Of a DNA stretch of 64,000 nucleotides, positions 48,199-59,526 are shown piece by piece. The notes below the pieces were generated by a model. It saw only the letters and a list, made by a program, of their open reading frames with translations, made no database searches and was not told where the DNA came from. The position numbers and the translations under genes were made by a program. Each line of letters opens with the position of its first letter. Position 1 is the first letter of the stretch. The stretch is from Adiantum capillus-veneris (lineage: Eukaryota; Streptophyta; Polypodiopsida; Polypodiales; Pteridaceae), in the NCBI GenBank assembly GCA_014529385.2, contig CM043955.1, forward strand, positions 148,999,640 to 149,063,639. Direction: 5' to 3'.

Positions 48199-48281
48199 GT
48201 GAGTAAAAAATCTTTTTCTTTTTACATGTAAAATGATTAGTGTGTTTAACATTTCAAGTGTGTTTTTTAATCTCATTGCAG
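48199..48281 (+). other. Intron 1 of the transposase-like gene
   Basis: Donor AA|GTGAGTAA and acceptor TCATTGCAG|AG. Splicing keeps the frame with exon 2. Confidence 0.75.
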
Positions 48282-48326
48282 AGCCTTGCAATGAGAGCAA
48301 CATGAATGTGTCACAAAATGCATTAG

Positions 48327-48408
48327 GTATCTATCTTTATATGTTTCTTTTCATGTTTGAATGAAGGAGGAGGATTGTATACTTAATGTGTCTATGCACA
48401 ACATGTAG
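48327..48408 (+). other. Intron 2 of the transposase-like gene
   Basis: Donor TTAG|GTATCT and acceptor CATGTAG|AA. Splicing keeps the frame into WGFWQDTYKVEDK. Confidence 0.75.
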
Positions 48409-51400
48409 AAAATTATTTGCTACCCACTCTTTGTTGGGGATTTTGGCAAGACACTTATAAAGTTGAAGACAAGATGTTTGATTTGAAACCTTTCTTAGAT
48501 GACTACAAAGGAGGTGCATGTTGGGATTGTGAGCCAACTACGATGGCCACATTCGTGTTTGGAGAAGCACTTGTGTGTATCCAAGGGACATTTCGTCATA
48601 AAGATTGCAAGCGAGTAAATCTTCAAGGGGTTCCCTTTGAAAACTTTCAATGTACAAAGTGCACTACAATCCCAAAGAGCAAGACTTTCGCATGCGCTTG
48701 TATCGAGAAGAAAAAGCATTGGAAAATAGAGGCTCTCGTGGGACCGGCGATGGAAGAAGATTGGAATTCATGACCCATTCAGAAATTTTGCATATTGCAA
48801 GAGCTAAAGGAAAGATAGTTAGGAAACTTAAAAGGCAGGTTTGATTCACCAAAACAAGAGTTGCAGCCTTAAGTGTTAAGGTTCGAAGTCTTCGAGAAAG
48901 CACATTTGAAGCAATGAAAAGAGGAGATGTGAAGAAGTTTTGCCATGACATAGTCAATGCTCATAAGTATGGCCTTTTTGAAGGGAAAGAGGCCTTATGG
49001 AACTTTCTCACGGACATTTCTCAAAACATGGCAAGAGAAAATTCAGGAAAGCGGTACTCAGCGACAACAAAGAATCTCTTTGAAGCTATAAAGATTTGGG
49101 GAGGTACCCGATTGCATAATTTTCTTTCTTTGAATCTTGAAGGTCCAAATTTGTCAACCACCATGCGAGCTATTCAAAAAGCGCTTTATTATCAAATAGG
49201 CTTAAGAGATGATATATTTAAGCCTTTGGCTGAAATTTACACTTCTCACATGAAAAAAAATGGACTTTGTATGGGAAGTGTGCCAGTAATTATTGCTGAA
49301 GATGAAACTGTTATCAAAAGAATGGTTTGTTGGGTAGCACGAGATGATCATCTACTTGGATTTTGTGGCAAAAAGGAAAACCATGTTTGCAATCCAAACT
49401 TTGTGGTACTTGTTGGAAATGGAGAGGAGGGTTACAACATGATTATTGACTATTTTCAAAATAATGTGATTGCACATTATGCAAGAGTCTTCATAGCAAA
49501 TCCCTTGATTGATTGCTTGCCAAAGTTGGTTGTTTTAGTTCAATTGACATGCAACAAGTTTGATTCTTTGTTTATCAGAGAGCAGTGGATGGGAATATCT
49601 CTCTATTGGAATAAATATGTGAGAAGCATTGTGGGTCCTTTAATTGGACATGCCTCTGATGGAGACTCAAGGAGAAGAAAGCTTATGCTAGAGGATTATA
49701 CATCATCTCTAGGCAATAGATTCTCAATGTCATGGCAACCTTGGCCTTTCACAGCTTCTGTTGAGATTGATGGATCTATTTCTGGTTTGGATGATTCAGA
49801 TTTCATTCATAATGGAAAGAAATTGATTAATCCTCTTGATAATGCATCTAGAAGATTAGTCCTTGGCCAAGACTTGGCTACTTTAAATCATGTAGCTCTT
49901 GTATACCAAACTTTCAAGGTTGAGGAGCATGGCCTTCAACAAGGTGACATTGAAAGAAAAGATCACCAAAATTGGAGGTCTGCACAAAGAATAGAAAGCC
50001 GTAATGTTCAAAACTGCTTACACTTGTTGCGGACCCAATCCAATATTCGTCAGGAGCGAACACTTGGTACGGAGATGTACCTATCGATAGTTGCATCATA
50101 CATTGATATCTTTTTATCTCCTTCTCTCAACTTATTTGATCGGATCAAAGCAGCTGGGAAAGTATCTTTCTTTTTCAGGTATCTGCATCGTTAGTCTTAT
50201 TTTGTACCCTTTTATTTTCACATGTTAGATCTTTAAATAGTATCAAGGAGTAACTCTCATGCTTAAATACTTGCATAATATTCCATTTTGATCAAACTAT
50301 GGCGCATGTGGATTACCAATCATGAAGCATACTCTTTGAAGCAAAATTTTATAAGTAGAGAAACCTTTTTGGACATTCAACTGTCTTGCCATTTTGTTGT
50401 CCTACTGATAAAGGCTTTTAGGGATCATTATGGCCACTTGTGGGTTCCTCTTTCTTCTACAGGGTCAGATTCTTGTGAGAACTTCTTCAGCAAGGTGGGA
50501 GGCATGATAAGAAATGAGAGATGTTATGATGGTTATGATTTGTTGAGTAGTGCAGGTTCTCTAAATAGGATTGCTGAAATGCAAGCAGGTTCGTCTCTTG
50601 CTTTTCCTGTGGCTCATGCAAAGCAAGACAATATCTGCTTTCAGATGAATCATTTAGCAGGTGTGTCATTGGCTAATCTCGGTGATTATAGCAGTGTGCA
50701 AAGTGATGGATATATGATTAGCACTCTAAAGGAGGGGTTATTGGAAGCAAAGATGTTATGCTCAACACTTGGTATGCAACATAAAGATTGGTGTAATGAT
50801 GCATGGGCAGAGCGTGATCTCTCTTATCTTTTTAGTGTTGTTGATGTCGACAACGAGAATGAAGAGGACTCAGTCACTCAAGTCACTCAAATTGATGGGC
50901 ATGTCGAGGATGAGAACATTATCATGGCTGAAAGCGAACTTCGCCATACATTGGATTGCCTCATTGATGAAGAGGAAGGTGGAGTGAGAGAAATTTCATC
51001 TCTTGTTTCGATTGATTCAAAAACCATATGCAAAAGCACTCTTGTAAGCCAACTAAATGGAAATCCTACATTGTCAAAGGATAGGCTCACAAGGGTAAAA
51101 ACAGAAGTTCTTTTCTCATTGGAAAAGAAAACTCAATTAGATACATGCACATGTCTTGTAATTGGATCAGATTGTGCTGTTTTGTTTGAGAAGACAACAA
51201 TGGAAGATAGTGCAAAGGAGAAAAACAGAGGTCGACTTGCAAGTACTAGTCAAGGAGCGAGCAAAGGGACATGGTACTTGGGAAGAGTCGTGAGCATGAG
51301 AAGGAAGCTGGAAGGTAGTTTCAAAGAGACTCGTGGTCCTTTTGATCTTCTAGATCGCCCTCCTAATGTGGAGGTTCATCTATCATGGTATCAAGTGGCC

Positions 51401-51657
51401 AAGGGAAGAAGAAGCTACACATATGATTTAGTGGACAATCAAGCGGTATCTTTGGATTCAATAATTGCTAAAGCGCACTTGGATTATGATGTCACAACAA
51501 AAAAATATGTTCTTGATGCTAATGATTATAAGATCTTTAATGAATTTTTCAAGAATGTGATAGGTAATTCGCTCTTGTGTGTATAGCTATTTTTAGCTAA
51601 ATTCTATTATATGCTCAAAGTCATCCTGACATGTTTGAGTTTGCTTTTGTAGGATAA

Positions 51658-53190
51658 ATGGAGGTGGATAATATGCAAGTTTGATTTTTGAGGTATAGGT
51701 TTTTTCTTCATGTCCTTTTTCATAATTATGTCCTTTTGTAAATTCCAAAACTTCTTAATTAACATCAACCGTAACTTCTTAATTAACATTAGTTTTCATC
51801 TTATGGTGAATTTCAATATGATGCAGGTGCAAGAGTTTTGGCTACAAAGTTTTGTTGCGTTTTGACGATTCGGTGTTTTGATGATTAGCAACATTTGGCC
51901 AATATGGCTTAGGCATTGGACTTGGTGTCTTTAAGCGAGTTGATAGAAGGATATGGCCATAGGCTTGTGGCTTTGTGCATCAACATTTTCTTTAAGGCTT
52001 ATGGATTTGTGCATCGACATTTTATTTTGTCTTGGAGTATGTTGCTAGCAAGATGTGGTGAACATGTCTATGGCAAGGAAGGTTTGAGTTGTTTGTATCA
52101 TATGTGATCATGTAGCTTATGTGATTATGTAACTTGAAGCTTGCATTGTGAAAGACATTACTATGGGTGAGAGACTCCTTGATGAGATTGTTTGTCACAG
52201 CGATTGCTAGAAAAATATGGCGTGACGTTTATGCTAAACCTGGCACTCTCAACAAAGAAGAAAATGCCTTTAATTATCTTTTGATTGTACATGTGGTCTA
52301 TTTGAACAAAAGAAAAATATAATTGATTTGTTTTGATTGTGAACAAAGGAAAAGTAGTTAAACATTTTGTTAAAATTGTTGTTTTTTGAAGCACACCATT
52401 TGCAAACTATGAACATGCTTTAGGTTTAAATTTATTAGTGAACTCAACATTGGGACAGTACTTGAAGCCTATTGGAGAAACATGTGCTTTGTGTTGATTT
52501 GGTTGATGTGTATGGACGATTGTGGCTCACTCTTATAAAGAAAAATGATGTGACTATTGAAGTGTGTTGATTGCAAGATATGTTCAACATGGTTGTGACA
52601 ATGTGGTCTCTCGGAGTGTGTTTATCGTATATGTGGGGAGGTGCAAACCCCTTACATGCTAACTGTGTACTTGGATCAATATAAATTTGAAACAATTTTT
52701 GGTTAGAAAATTATGCATCAACATTCTATCACCTATGAGATAGGAAAAGGTTGAAGGTGATCAATTTTTCATGTTTTGGTGGGTCAATGCAATTCATGCA
52801 TCGATCTTGACAAAAAAAGTCAAGGTTACAGACTCATGGGGTGAAAGGCAAGAAAACTTTATAGGTTGTGGGTAGATTGTTACATTCTTGGATGTTCATT
52901 TTCATGCTTCAATTTTGCTAGTTGGATACGGTAAGTTGTGAAAAACCTCACTCAGGTTGCTTACAATGATTGGTCACAGGGTGCAGGGTATTGTAGGATA
53001 AGTTTGAACATATTAAGCCCGTGCACTAGAACTGGGATGAATTTTGGGAACCATCGAGTGCAAGGCAGCATAGGGTAGTATTTTTGTGCTGATTGAGTAC
53101 ATCAAATCATCTATTTAGTTATCAACACAAGCGGTTCTTTGGCATGTTGCCAGTCACTATGGTGCTCACTCTTTGACTAGTTTTACTGAG
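51658..53190. other. Unassigned sequence downstream of the transposase-like gene
   Basis: GGCTTATGGATTTGTGCATC-like wording repeats once near 51960-52020. No gene, terminal inverted repeat or target duplication was recognised by eye. Confidence 0.4.
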
Positions 53191-53639
53191 TTAGATAATG
53201 CAAAACCTAAATTTTATATGTAAGTTAGGGGTATGATACTTTTTTTCATTGACTGTCGTATAAGCGTAGAAAGGGGGGTCATATTCCCAAATATGAGTCG
53301 TATATAGGGGTTTTATGAAAGTTGTCCGCTCGCAGGTGGTGTCTCCTTTTGTATATAGAGTGAATCCCCCGGGGTCGCAGCTTGCATGAATCTCCTTGGT
53401 CGTCATCAGGAGAGGGCTTCATAGCTGGAGAAGCTTTAGCTTTAGGCATGGTGGGTGTGGAGGGCGAAGAAAGATTGAAAGGCTGTTGCGTATACATGCA
53501 GGATCGGTTGACGTAATTAGCCACACAAGAGCCACAACGTTTGAAAGTGGGTGAGTTGATTGATGTCTCCCTCACTCGCATGATAACCTTTAGTCAAGAA
53601 TACTTTGCACACGCTTCAAAGCCTAATTTAAAATCCAAA
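53191..53639. other. Gypsy-associated non-coding segment
   Basis: It carries AGTGAATCCCCCGGGGTCGC near 53360. The minus strand at about 37838-37860 carries nearly the same words (GGTGAATCCCCCGGGG), hinting at related element pieces in opposite orientation. Confidence 0.3.
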
Positions 53640-54165
53640 AGTTTTTTAAGAAAACCGATAAACTACAATTCGATCCAACAAACTCCGATGTAGTAAACTC
53701 TGATCCAATAAAATTCAAGGCAGTAAACTCTGAGCCAGTAAAATCCGAGCCATAATCTGAATAGCAACCCAATACTATGTGATGAAGTTTCAACACTGAC
53801 CTGCTCCATTGGATGAGGGAAGAACTCAACAATTTCACACCAAGCAGAATCTGCAACAGTAGGTTTAAGCCAATCCAAATGAGGTGACTTTCCCTGAAAC
53901 TTTTTCAACCTGAACCCATTGACAGGTTTGTCTACTCTAGTGCCAAATACATCTGCTACCATGAATGTTCCTTGACCCAAATCTTGCACAATCTGATATG
54001 GTCCTTTATATATTAAATTCAGCTTTCCAAGATGAGGACCCAATCTGGAGTTGTAAAGCATTACCCAACCTCCGACCTGGAAAACTTTGAATTTGACATT
54101 CATACTTACCCAAGCTTTCCTTCTTCTCTCAATTACCTCTGTAATATAGGAACTGACCAACCTGT
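53640..54165 (-). pseudogene. Ty3/gypsy integrase C-terminal fragment
   Basis: Reads VGGWVMLYNSRLGPHLGKLN, LIYKGPYQIVQDLGQGTF and GTRVDKPVNGFRLKKF, the integrase C-terminal (SH3-like) module preceding the end of a gypsy polyprotein. The frame stays open through 165 codons and runs into a 15-bp tandem repeat that it translates as Tyr-Trp-Leu/Ile-Arg-Val units. The rest of pol is absent: at 54165 it meets plus-strand sequence of another element. Confidence 0.8.
53660..53765. repeat. 15-bp tandem repeat, five or more units
   Basis: Units such as AAACTCCGATGTAGT and AAACTCTGAGCCAGT repeat head to tail in the same frame as the integrase fragment. Confidence 0.8.
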
Positions 54166-54657
54166 CTTCCCACTCAAGGAGGGGGGGAGTGTCATCAACG
54201 CCAAAACTCTTCCGAAGCTAAAGACCAACCTTGAAGACAAAGCTTCAATGATCAATGGAAAGGCGAAGAATGTCATACAAAGAAAACAAAAAAACAATGA
54301 TAACTTCAACAAAAAATCTCTCTCTCTAAAAAAAAAGGAGTTCCATAGTGTTGCAGCTAGTGAAATATTGCAAGTCGATGACAAAGACAAAAACATCAAA
54401 AAAACTCTTCACGGCAAAAAGTGGCAACAAAAAGAAGAATAAGCAATAAGATGCAAAATCTCTTGACAAATGAAGTCCAACACATGCATCAGCCATGCCA
54501 CATGAGATATGAAGCAATCAAGGAAGGAGGGAGCATCATCTCAATGAAAAAGCACTTCCCATGCCAAAGACCAACCTTGAAGACAAAGCTGAAAACAACC
54601 CTATGACAAGACTGCACAAGTTTGTGTCAAGGGACGACACGAGCTAGAAGGGGGGAA
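54166..54657 (+). other. Spacer with a diverged direct repeat and a polypurine tract
   Basis: CAAGGAGGGGGGGAGTGTCATC near 54175 and CAAGGAAGGAGGGAGCATCATC near 54521 are each followed by CAAAGACCAACCTTGAAGAC-like sequence, so a unit of about 345 bp is duplicated. The segment ends in AGAAGGGGGGAA, a polypurine tract. Confidence 0.55.
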
Positions 54658-55495
54658 TGTTTGAGGATTGATCGAACGGGCTTCCACCTGCTGGCTTGAC
54701 ACGTATCCGGATACCACATTTTTAGTATATTATTTTGTTGAGCTAGTGTAATGATACTCTGTGTGAATCCTAATTCCAGAGTAGCAGTCGATTCCCTGAG
54801 TTGTGATTTTGTTACGACAATTGTAAAGGTCCATGTGAAATGGCCACTGGCCATTTAGAATGCCCTAGGTATAAATGTCAATAACCTTAATGTGAAAGGG
54901 AGGCTTATCTTTAGGGAAGAAGGGAGTTCTGTTGTACGTAATCTCAAGCTACAAAGGTGCTCCAACTTGTAATCATCGCAATTAATGATTGGGTAATCCA
55001 TTTTCAGTTTTGAAACTTGGATTATGTTCCTCTTTCTTTGCTCTTTCATTCAAGTGTAAAGTTCATGACTACACGTTAGTGAGACTAATCTTCAAATTTG
55101 AGTGCTTAAATCACTGTTTATAGTCCTTTTGACCATAGGAGAGTGTTCTTAGACCATAGGGCGACATTTTTGGGGACCTGTTGCAGTTTTCAGGACCTTT
55201 TTCATGATGGATCATGATTTTTGTATCTTGTTGGATTGCTACCAGACTTGGTAGGATAGTGTCCGTAGGTGTCCTGGACCTCCTCTTAAAGTTTTGTTGT
55301 GTTTTGAGTCCGTTCGAGTGCAGAAATGGCGTGTGACCTAAAGCTGTGAGAAAGGACATAGGCAGATTTCCCTGATCATTGAGTGTTGGTTTGCTTGCCG
55401 AGTTGTTGTGTTAGTTTGTTAAGGTTCACTTCGTGAGATTGACGATCTCAAAGAGTCTCCGTGCCCCATCCAAGTCCCTTCCCTGAGTATTGACA
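54658..55495 (+). repeat. Probable LTR, plus strand
   Basis: TGTTTGAGGATTG follows the purine tract AGAAGGGGGGAA. A TATA-type TATAAAT lies near 54870, and the segment may end at TGACA, 55495. No partner LTR was found in the window. Confidence 0.4.
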
Positions 55496-55514
55496 TTATG
55501 CTAGTGCCAGATTG

Positions 55515-56117
55515 CTATGCTACAGACGTCTGCCATGGCAACCCACTAACAAAAAGAGACACTCTTTCCTCCTTTGAACTTCTTGAGCTTTTGTGACCTT
55601 TGCCATACAGGGTAAGATTTGTGATGTCCTCCCCTCTTGTATTCTCAAGGAGAATAGCCATAGCTTTCATCGGACAAGGAGGAAGGTGAAGAAGAAGGAG
55701 AAGAGGGTGACCTCTTTCTTGCCCTTTTCTTCCTTTGTTTCCTCTCTTCCCTTTTGGAGTGATGAGGAGAAGGACTATGGTTGTCCGTTTCATCTTGGAA
55801 GGAGTTGGCAACCATCTAGACCGCCGTCTTCATGGAGCCACATCTTCAGAGGAGCTTAGGGATTCATGATTTTCTCGTTCTTTTGATTCCCTCTCTCGTA
55901 TGGGAGAGGGTTTTCTTTTGGGGTTCTCATCAAGAGGCCTCGTAAGCTCTCTCTCCTCTTGGAGAGGAAGGGAGATCCCATAAGCACGAAGTTTTTGAGT
56001 AACTTTGGCTTGCAAAGCAGGGTGGTCCATAGCTTGCTGCAACCTAGTAACAAGATAATTGACAAACATTGGGGCATCATTCATTAGCACCTTCATGTGA
56101 AAAGTCAAAGTTATCAA
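55515..56117 (-). pseudogene. Ty3/gypsy gag fragment (paralogue of 8990-9945)
   Basis: Shared wording with the first gag: FVNYLVTRLQQAMDHPALQ against LVNYLVSRPQQAMGNPSLQ, and a following LRAYGI against LRAHGI. It also has the Ser/Lys/Arg-rich middle. Frameshifts occur near 56080 and 55830. The reading is lost near 55540, before the conserved gag core. It lies behind the LTR at 56303-58051 in the correct order. Confidence 0.8.
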
Positions 56118-56302
56118 TGTTCATTCTACTCTCTCTGTTATTTTTTTCCATGCTAAGTAAACTTATATATATATATTTACTTTGTGCTTTGGTACCCTCA
56201 AAAACCTTAGCCGCTACTCTTCTTTACCTTGGAAAATTAGTTCTCAAGCAACCACACCTGTGGTTTAGACATTGTTTGATTGAAAAGGCTAGTGGAGAGG
56301 GT

Positions 56303-58051
56303 CTAACATTGCTTAGTTGATTATGGTTCTTGTTGAGCTTGCTCGTATCTCAATAATGGTAAAGCCAAAGGCAAACCCTGAGAGGCTCCATTATTAAGAC
56401 TATAGTTCCCAATGGCGTACCTTGAACTAAGTCCTTCTCAACCAAGATAACTGAGATCCTTGTCCCACTTACCCTATTGCAATAAACAGGCCCAACCTTT
56501 CATGGGAACTTTGAGAATAGAAAAATTAGGAGAATTAAAAAGAGCATTTTTGTGAGACTAGTTTGAGAACATAGAGGGTGAAATTAATTGATGGTAGAAA
56601 CATAATCATGGTACTTAATTAACTTGGCATGAACAATAATTTTGCAAGAGAGAGAGTTTAGAGAGCTTGAAAATAGTTGAGGACCGGATTTATGTGGAGC
56701 CGCCGGTCCCCCCTCCAATATGATTTTGTATTATAGGTTCTCCCATCAGCAGAGACTTGGTACAATACAATCTTTGTGTTCCTTGTGACCTTAGGTGATG
56801 CAATGAAGATGGAAAGCTTCATGCATCACGAGCATAGCATAGACTTTGTAAAAAAGAAAACATTAAGTATCCCCAGCCTTAGTTCCAAGGCTTCAAACAC
56901 CTTTAAAGGTGGAGAGAGCTAGGGGGGAATGAGGGTAGGGAAGCGGAAGAAGAAACATTCATAAGAGAAAGAAATAGTTCCTCACTTATCATCACTCTTC
57001 TTGCTAGCATACATATTAGCATATTAATGAGATGGGTAAGATGGAAAGCTTAAGCATTGAAGCATGGCTCTTGGTTGGATTTGCATTCCATAGCCAAAAG
57101 TGTTGGTGTAGGCTCTCAAATTCTCTACTAGCTTGGAGAAGGAGATGGAGCTCTTAAACTTTGCACTTGACACCATGAGAGAGAGAGAGAGAGTGTGTGT
57201 GTGTGTGTGTGGGGGGGGGGGGGGATTATATTATCTTGTAAGCAGGCCCCCTCCTTGCTTGGGTCGACCCCCTCTTCTAGCTCTAGATGAAAGCTCATTG
57301 GCCTTTCTAAGCTTAGCCAATCACAACCTGGGTGAATATCAAGCAACAAGGGTAGCCCCGGGACAAGTGTCCCCCTTTCCCATTTGATAGAGAGAACTTG
57401 ATAAATGCAAAAACAATTAATTAAATTAACTATATTATCATTGGACCTCTCTAGGGATCAACCGATAGGCTTTGGAAACTCCTTGATGGAAACCTAGCTA
57501 TGGGCTTGACATGTGTCCTACTTGCCTCTTGAGCAAGGGATGCCCTTTTGGAGAGAGAGAAAGTTCAAGCAACCACCCCCCCTACCTGCATAGATCACCC
57601 CCTCCTTGTAGGGATATTTGTTGACTTTTGTGAGCCGTTAAGCCCCTCACGCTTGGGTCGGGTTCTCACCTTAAGTACAATCCTAGCATCTCAAGCATGA
57701 CAAGCACCTCAAGCATCGTAGTCATCAGGCATGACAAGCACCTCAAGCTTGGGCCAGGTTCCCACCTCAAGCACAACCCTAGCTTTTGCCTAAGGTCAAA
57801 GGACTTTTAACACTAACCTTTGGAGGTCTTCAATGAAACTAACCCTAAGATCTTTTAAGATCCATTTTCTAGCCTTACTCTTTGACAAATCATCTCTCAT
57901 TTGGACCCCTTTACCATTAGCCCCGTGTTGAGATAGACCCGTAAGCACATGTCTATATTCTAACCCTTGTTCTTGTCTATTCTCCCACATTAAATGATCA
58001 GTTTAATATGAGAAAATCATTTGGGTTGATTAGATGTTAGATTTTATGACA
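56303..58051 (-). repeat. LTR of the chromovirus-like element, minus strand, without LINE
   Basis: It starts TGTCATAA at 58051 and ends at AATGTTA near 56304. It matches both halves of the plus-strand LTR at 2517-3411 and 7920-8589. A GA/GT/G microsatellite at 57177-57224 occupies the place where LINE A1 sits in the other copy. The primer site expected past 56303 is not recognisable. Confidence 0.75.
57177..57224. repeat. (GA)n(GT)n with G-run; unfilled LINE site in the LTR
   Basis: GA to 57193, GT to about 57211, then about 14 G. On the LTR sense strand it reads C-run, (CA)n, (CT)n. Confidence 0.9.
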
Positions 58052-58129
58052 CCTTTAACAACTCCTATTAATTGACGTTAGCTTAGTTAACACCATGCAC
58101 ACACAAATAATATTGAGGTCCACTGTATC

Positions 58130-58256
58130 ATTATGTTTAAGAGCTTATTAAGGATGAGATTGTGGAGCTAGAGTATTGTCCTACTAAAGATAAATTTTCA
58201 TATATCTTCACCAAAGCTCTTGAACATGAAGCATCTTCAAGTGTTCATTGAGGGGG
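58130..58256 (+). pseudogene. Ty1/copia RNase H end
   Basis: Reads YHYV, a stop, then ELIKDEIVELEYCPTKDK and IFTKALEHEAS, the conserved end of copia pol (HYVRELI, LADIFTKAL type). It stops just before a G-run and LTR. Confidence 0.8.
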
Positions 58257-58258
58257 GG
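58248..58258 (+). other. Polypurine tract of the copia element
   Basis: TTGAGGGGGGG precedes TGTTGG at 58259, the usual copia arrangement. Confidence 0.75.
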
Positions 58259-58939
58259 TGTTGGTATACTTGCAATGCCCACCTATCATTTTTTTCCACC
58301 ATCATGTATGTTGCATAGTTTGTAAGGCTCTCATATGAGGAGAAGACAAAATTGCACATATATTTGGTGAATTCCATCTTGCATGCTGCGATAAGGTCTT
58401 TATTTGTAATTGTGGATGCTATGGAGCTAATTAGGGAGCTCCACCTTGGAAAATTTTGAAGGAATATTCCTAGAACATTACTTGTGATATTAGGCGATAT
58501 GTACATTCCATTAGTACTGTGGTTAGTGGCCGGTGGCCATGGGTGCTAGGTTGACATAATTAATATTAGGCCATATGTACATGCCATTAGCACTGTGGTT
58601 AGTGGCCGATGGCCATGGGTGGTGGATTTACATAGTCAATAATGTACATGCCACACACACGCACACCTACCTACCACCCACCCATAGCATTGCATAATTA
58701 GGCATGTCCATGGGCCATTAACCATGGAATCCTATGCTGAAGGATAACCAACCCCTTGTTTTTGTGTCTGCAAACTCTAGTTGTCAATAACACCATCTGA
58801 GATTTATCTTGAGAGTGCATGGGTGGATGACACCATCACTTTGTGATAGTGTTAATCTCAAATTTTGATTTACTGCTAAAAATACTTTGCATTGTATCTC
58901 TCTGTACTCTTCTTGTTACAAGACCCTGTTTGTTCTACA
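58259..58939 (+). repeat. Ty1/copia 3' LTR
   Basis: Begins TGTTGGTATACTTGC after the polypurine tract and ends TGTTCTACA, about 681 bp. Inside it a segment of about 65 bp, with CCATTAGYACTGTGGTTAG and GGCCATGGGTG, is duplicated in tandem (58498-58630). Confidence 0.7.
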
Positions 58940-59526
58940 GTTCTTATAGAGGTCAATTTTTTTCCTTTTAGCATTTAGAGAGAGAGTGCTCTATGCCAAT
59001 GAGGAGAGGGCTTCTATCATGAAAACTTCATTCTAAAAATTGATTTTGAATTTCTGAGGTGATTTTTGTTTGAGAGACAATTTGAGGTAAGTTTTAGGTT
59101 TCTGATGCTTTTACCTCAAGAAGGTCTCTTTCCCTTGCAAAAAAGATATTTTGAGTCTTCCCATGGTCTTCTTTTCCCTGCTATTCCCACCTCCCTCCTC
59201 CTCCCACCACCACCGTCCTCTCCCTCCTCTTCTTGCTATCCTCTTCTTATCTTTCTTCTGTGTGTCATCTTCTTCAAAACACCCTAGCACATTTATTGAA
59301 TCAATCACCACCTATGGAATTTTAGATAAACATAACTAGTAGATCACAACATCCATAACCAAGAGCAATTAAATAATCATGTAGCATAGATGGAGAAGAA
59401 AAGGTTCCTAGAAAAATCAATTATTTTCATGTTGGAAAGAAGTGTTAGGGTTTTAAACCTACTTCCATCCTATGCCTATGTGAACAACCCTTATGGTGCT
59501 ACTCTCACACTTTAGTGGGAAATATG
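58940..59526. other. Non-coding, partly pyrimidine-rich
   Basis: 59150-59270 is rich in CTCC and TCTT. No primer site for the following gypsy element was recognised. Confidence 0.4.

Larger units (their letters stand above)
47136..51657 (+). pseudogene. Putative DDE-type transposase gene, multi-exon, superfamily not assigned
   Basis: Exon 1 (47136-48198, 354 codons) has a ubiquitin-like-looking N-terminus, a Lys/Arg patch and a zinc finger WCVECENPYGQ...FLHSHINTMAH (C-x2-C, H-x-H, H). Exons 2 (48282-48326) and 3 (from 48409) join in phase across two 80-bp GT-AG introns. Exon 3 adds a cysteine-rich module (CWDC, FRHKDC, CTKC). The core has IIAEDETVI near 49290, GHASDGDSRRRK near 49650 and TGSDSCENFFS near 50460, plausible D, D and E of an RNase H-like fold. 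Breaks: a frameshift near 48672, a TGA near 48843, and no AG acceptor in frame for the intron after the donor at 50179. A last intron (51564-51652) would end the protein at a TAA, 51655-51657. About 1,400 residues in all. Confidence 0.6.

Noticed and set aside
59066-59339. Pro/Ser/Leu-rich frames upstream of the right-hand gypsy element
   Set aside because: Pyrimidine-rich DNA accounts for them.
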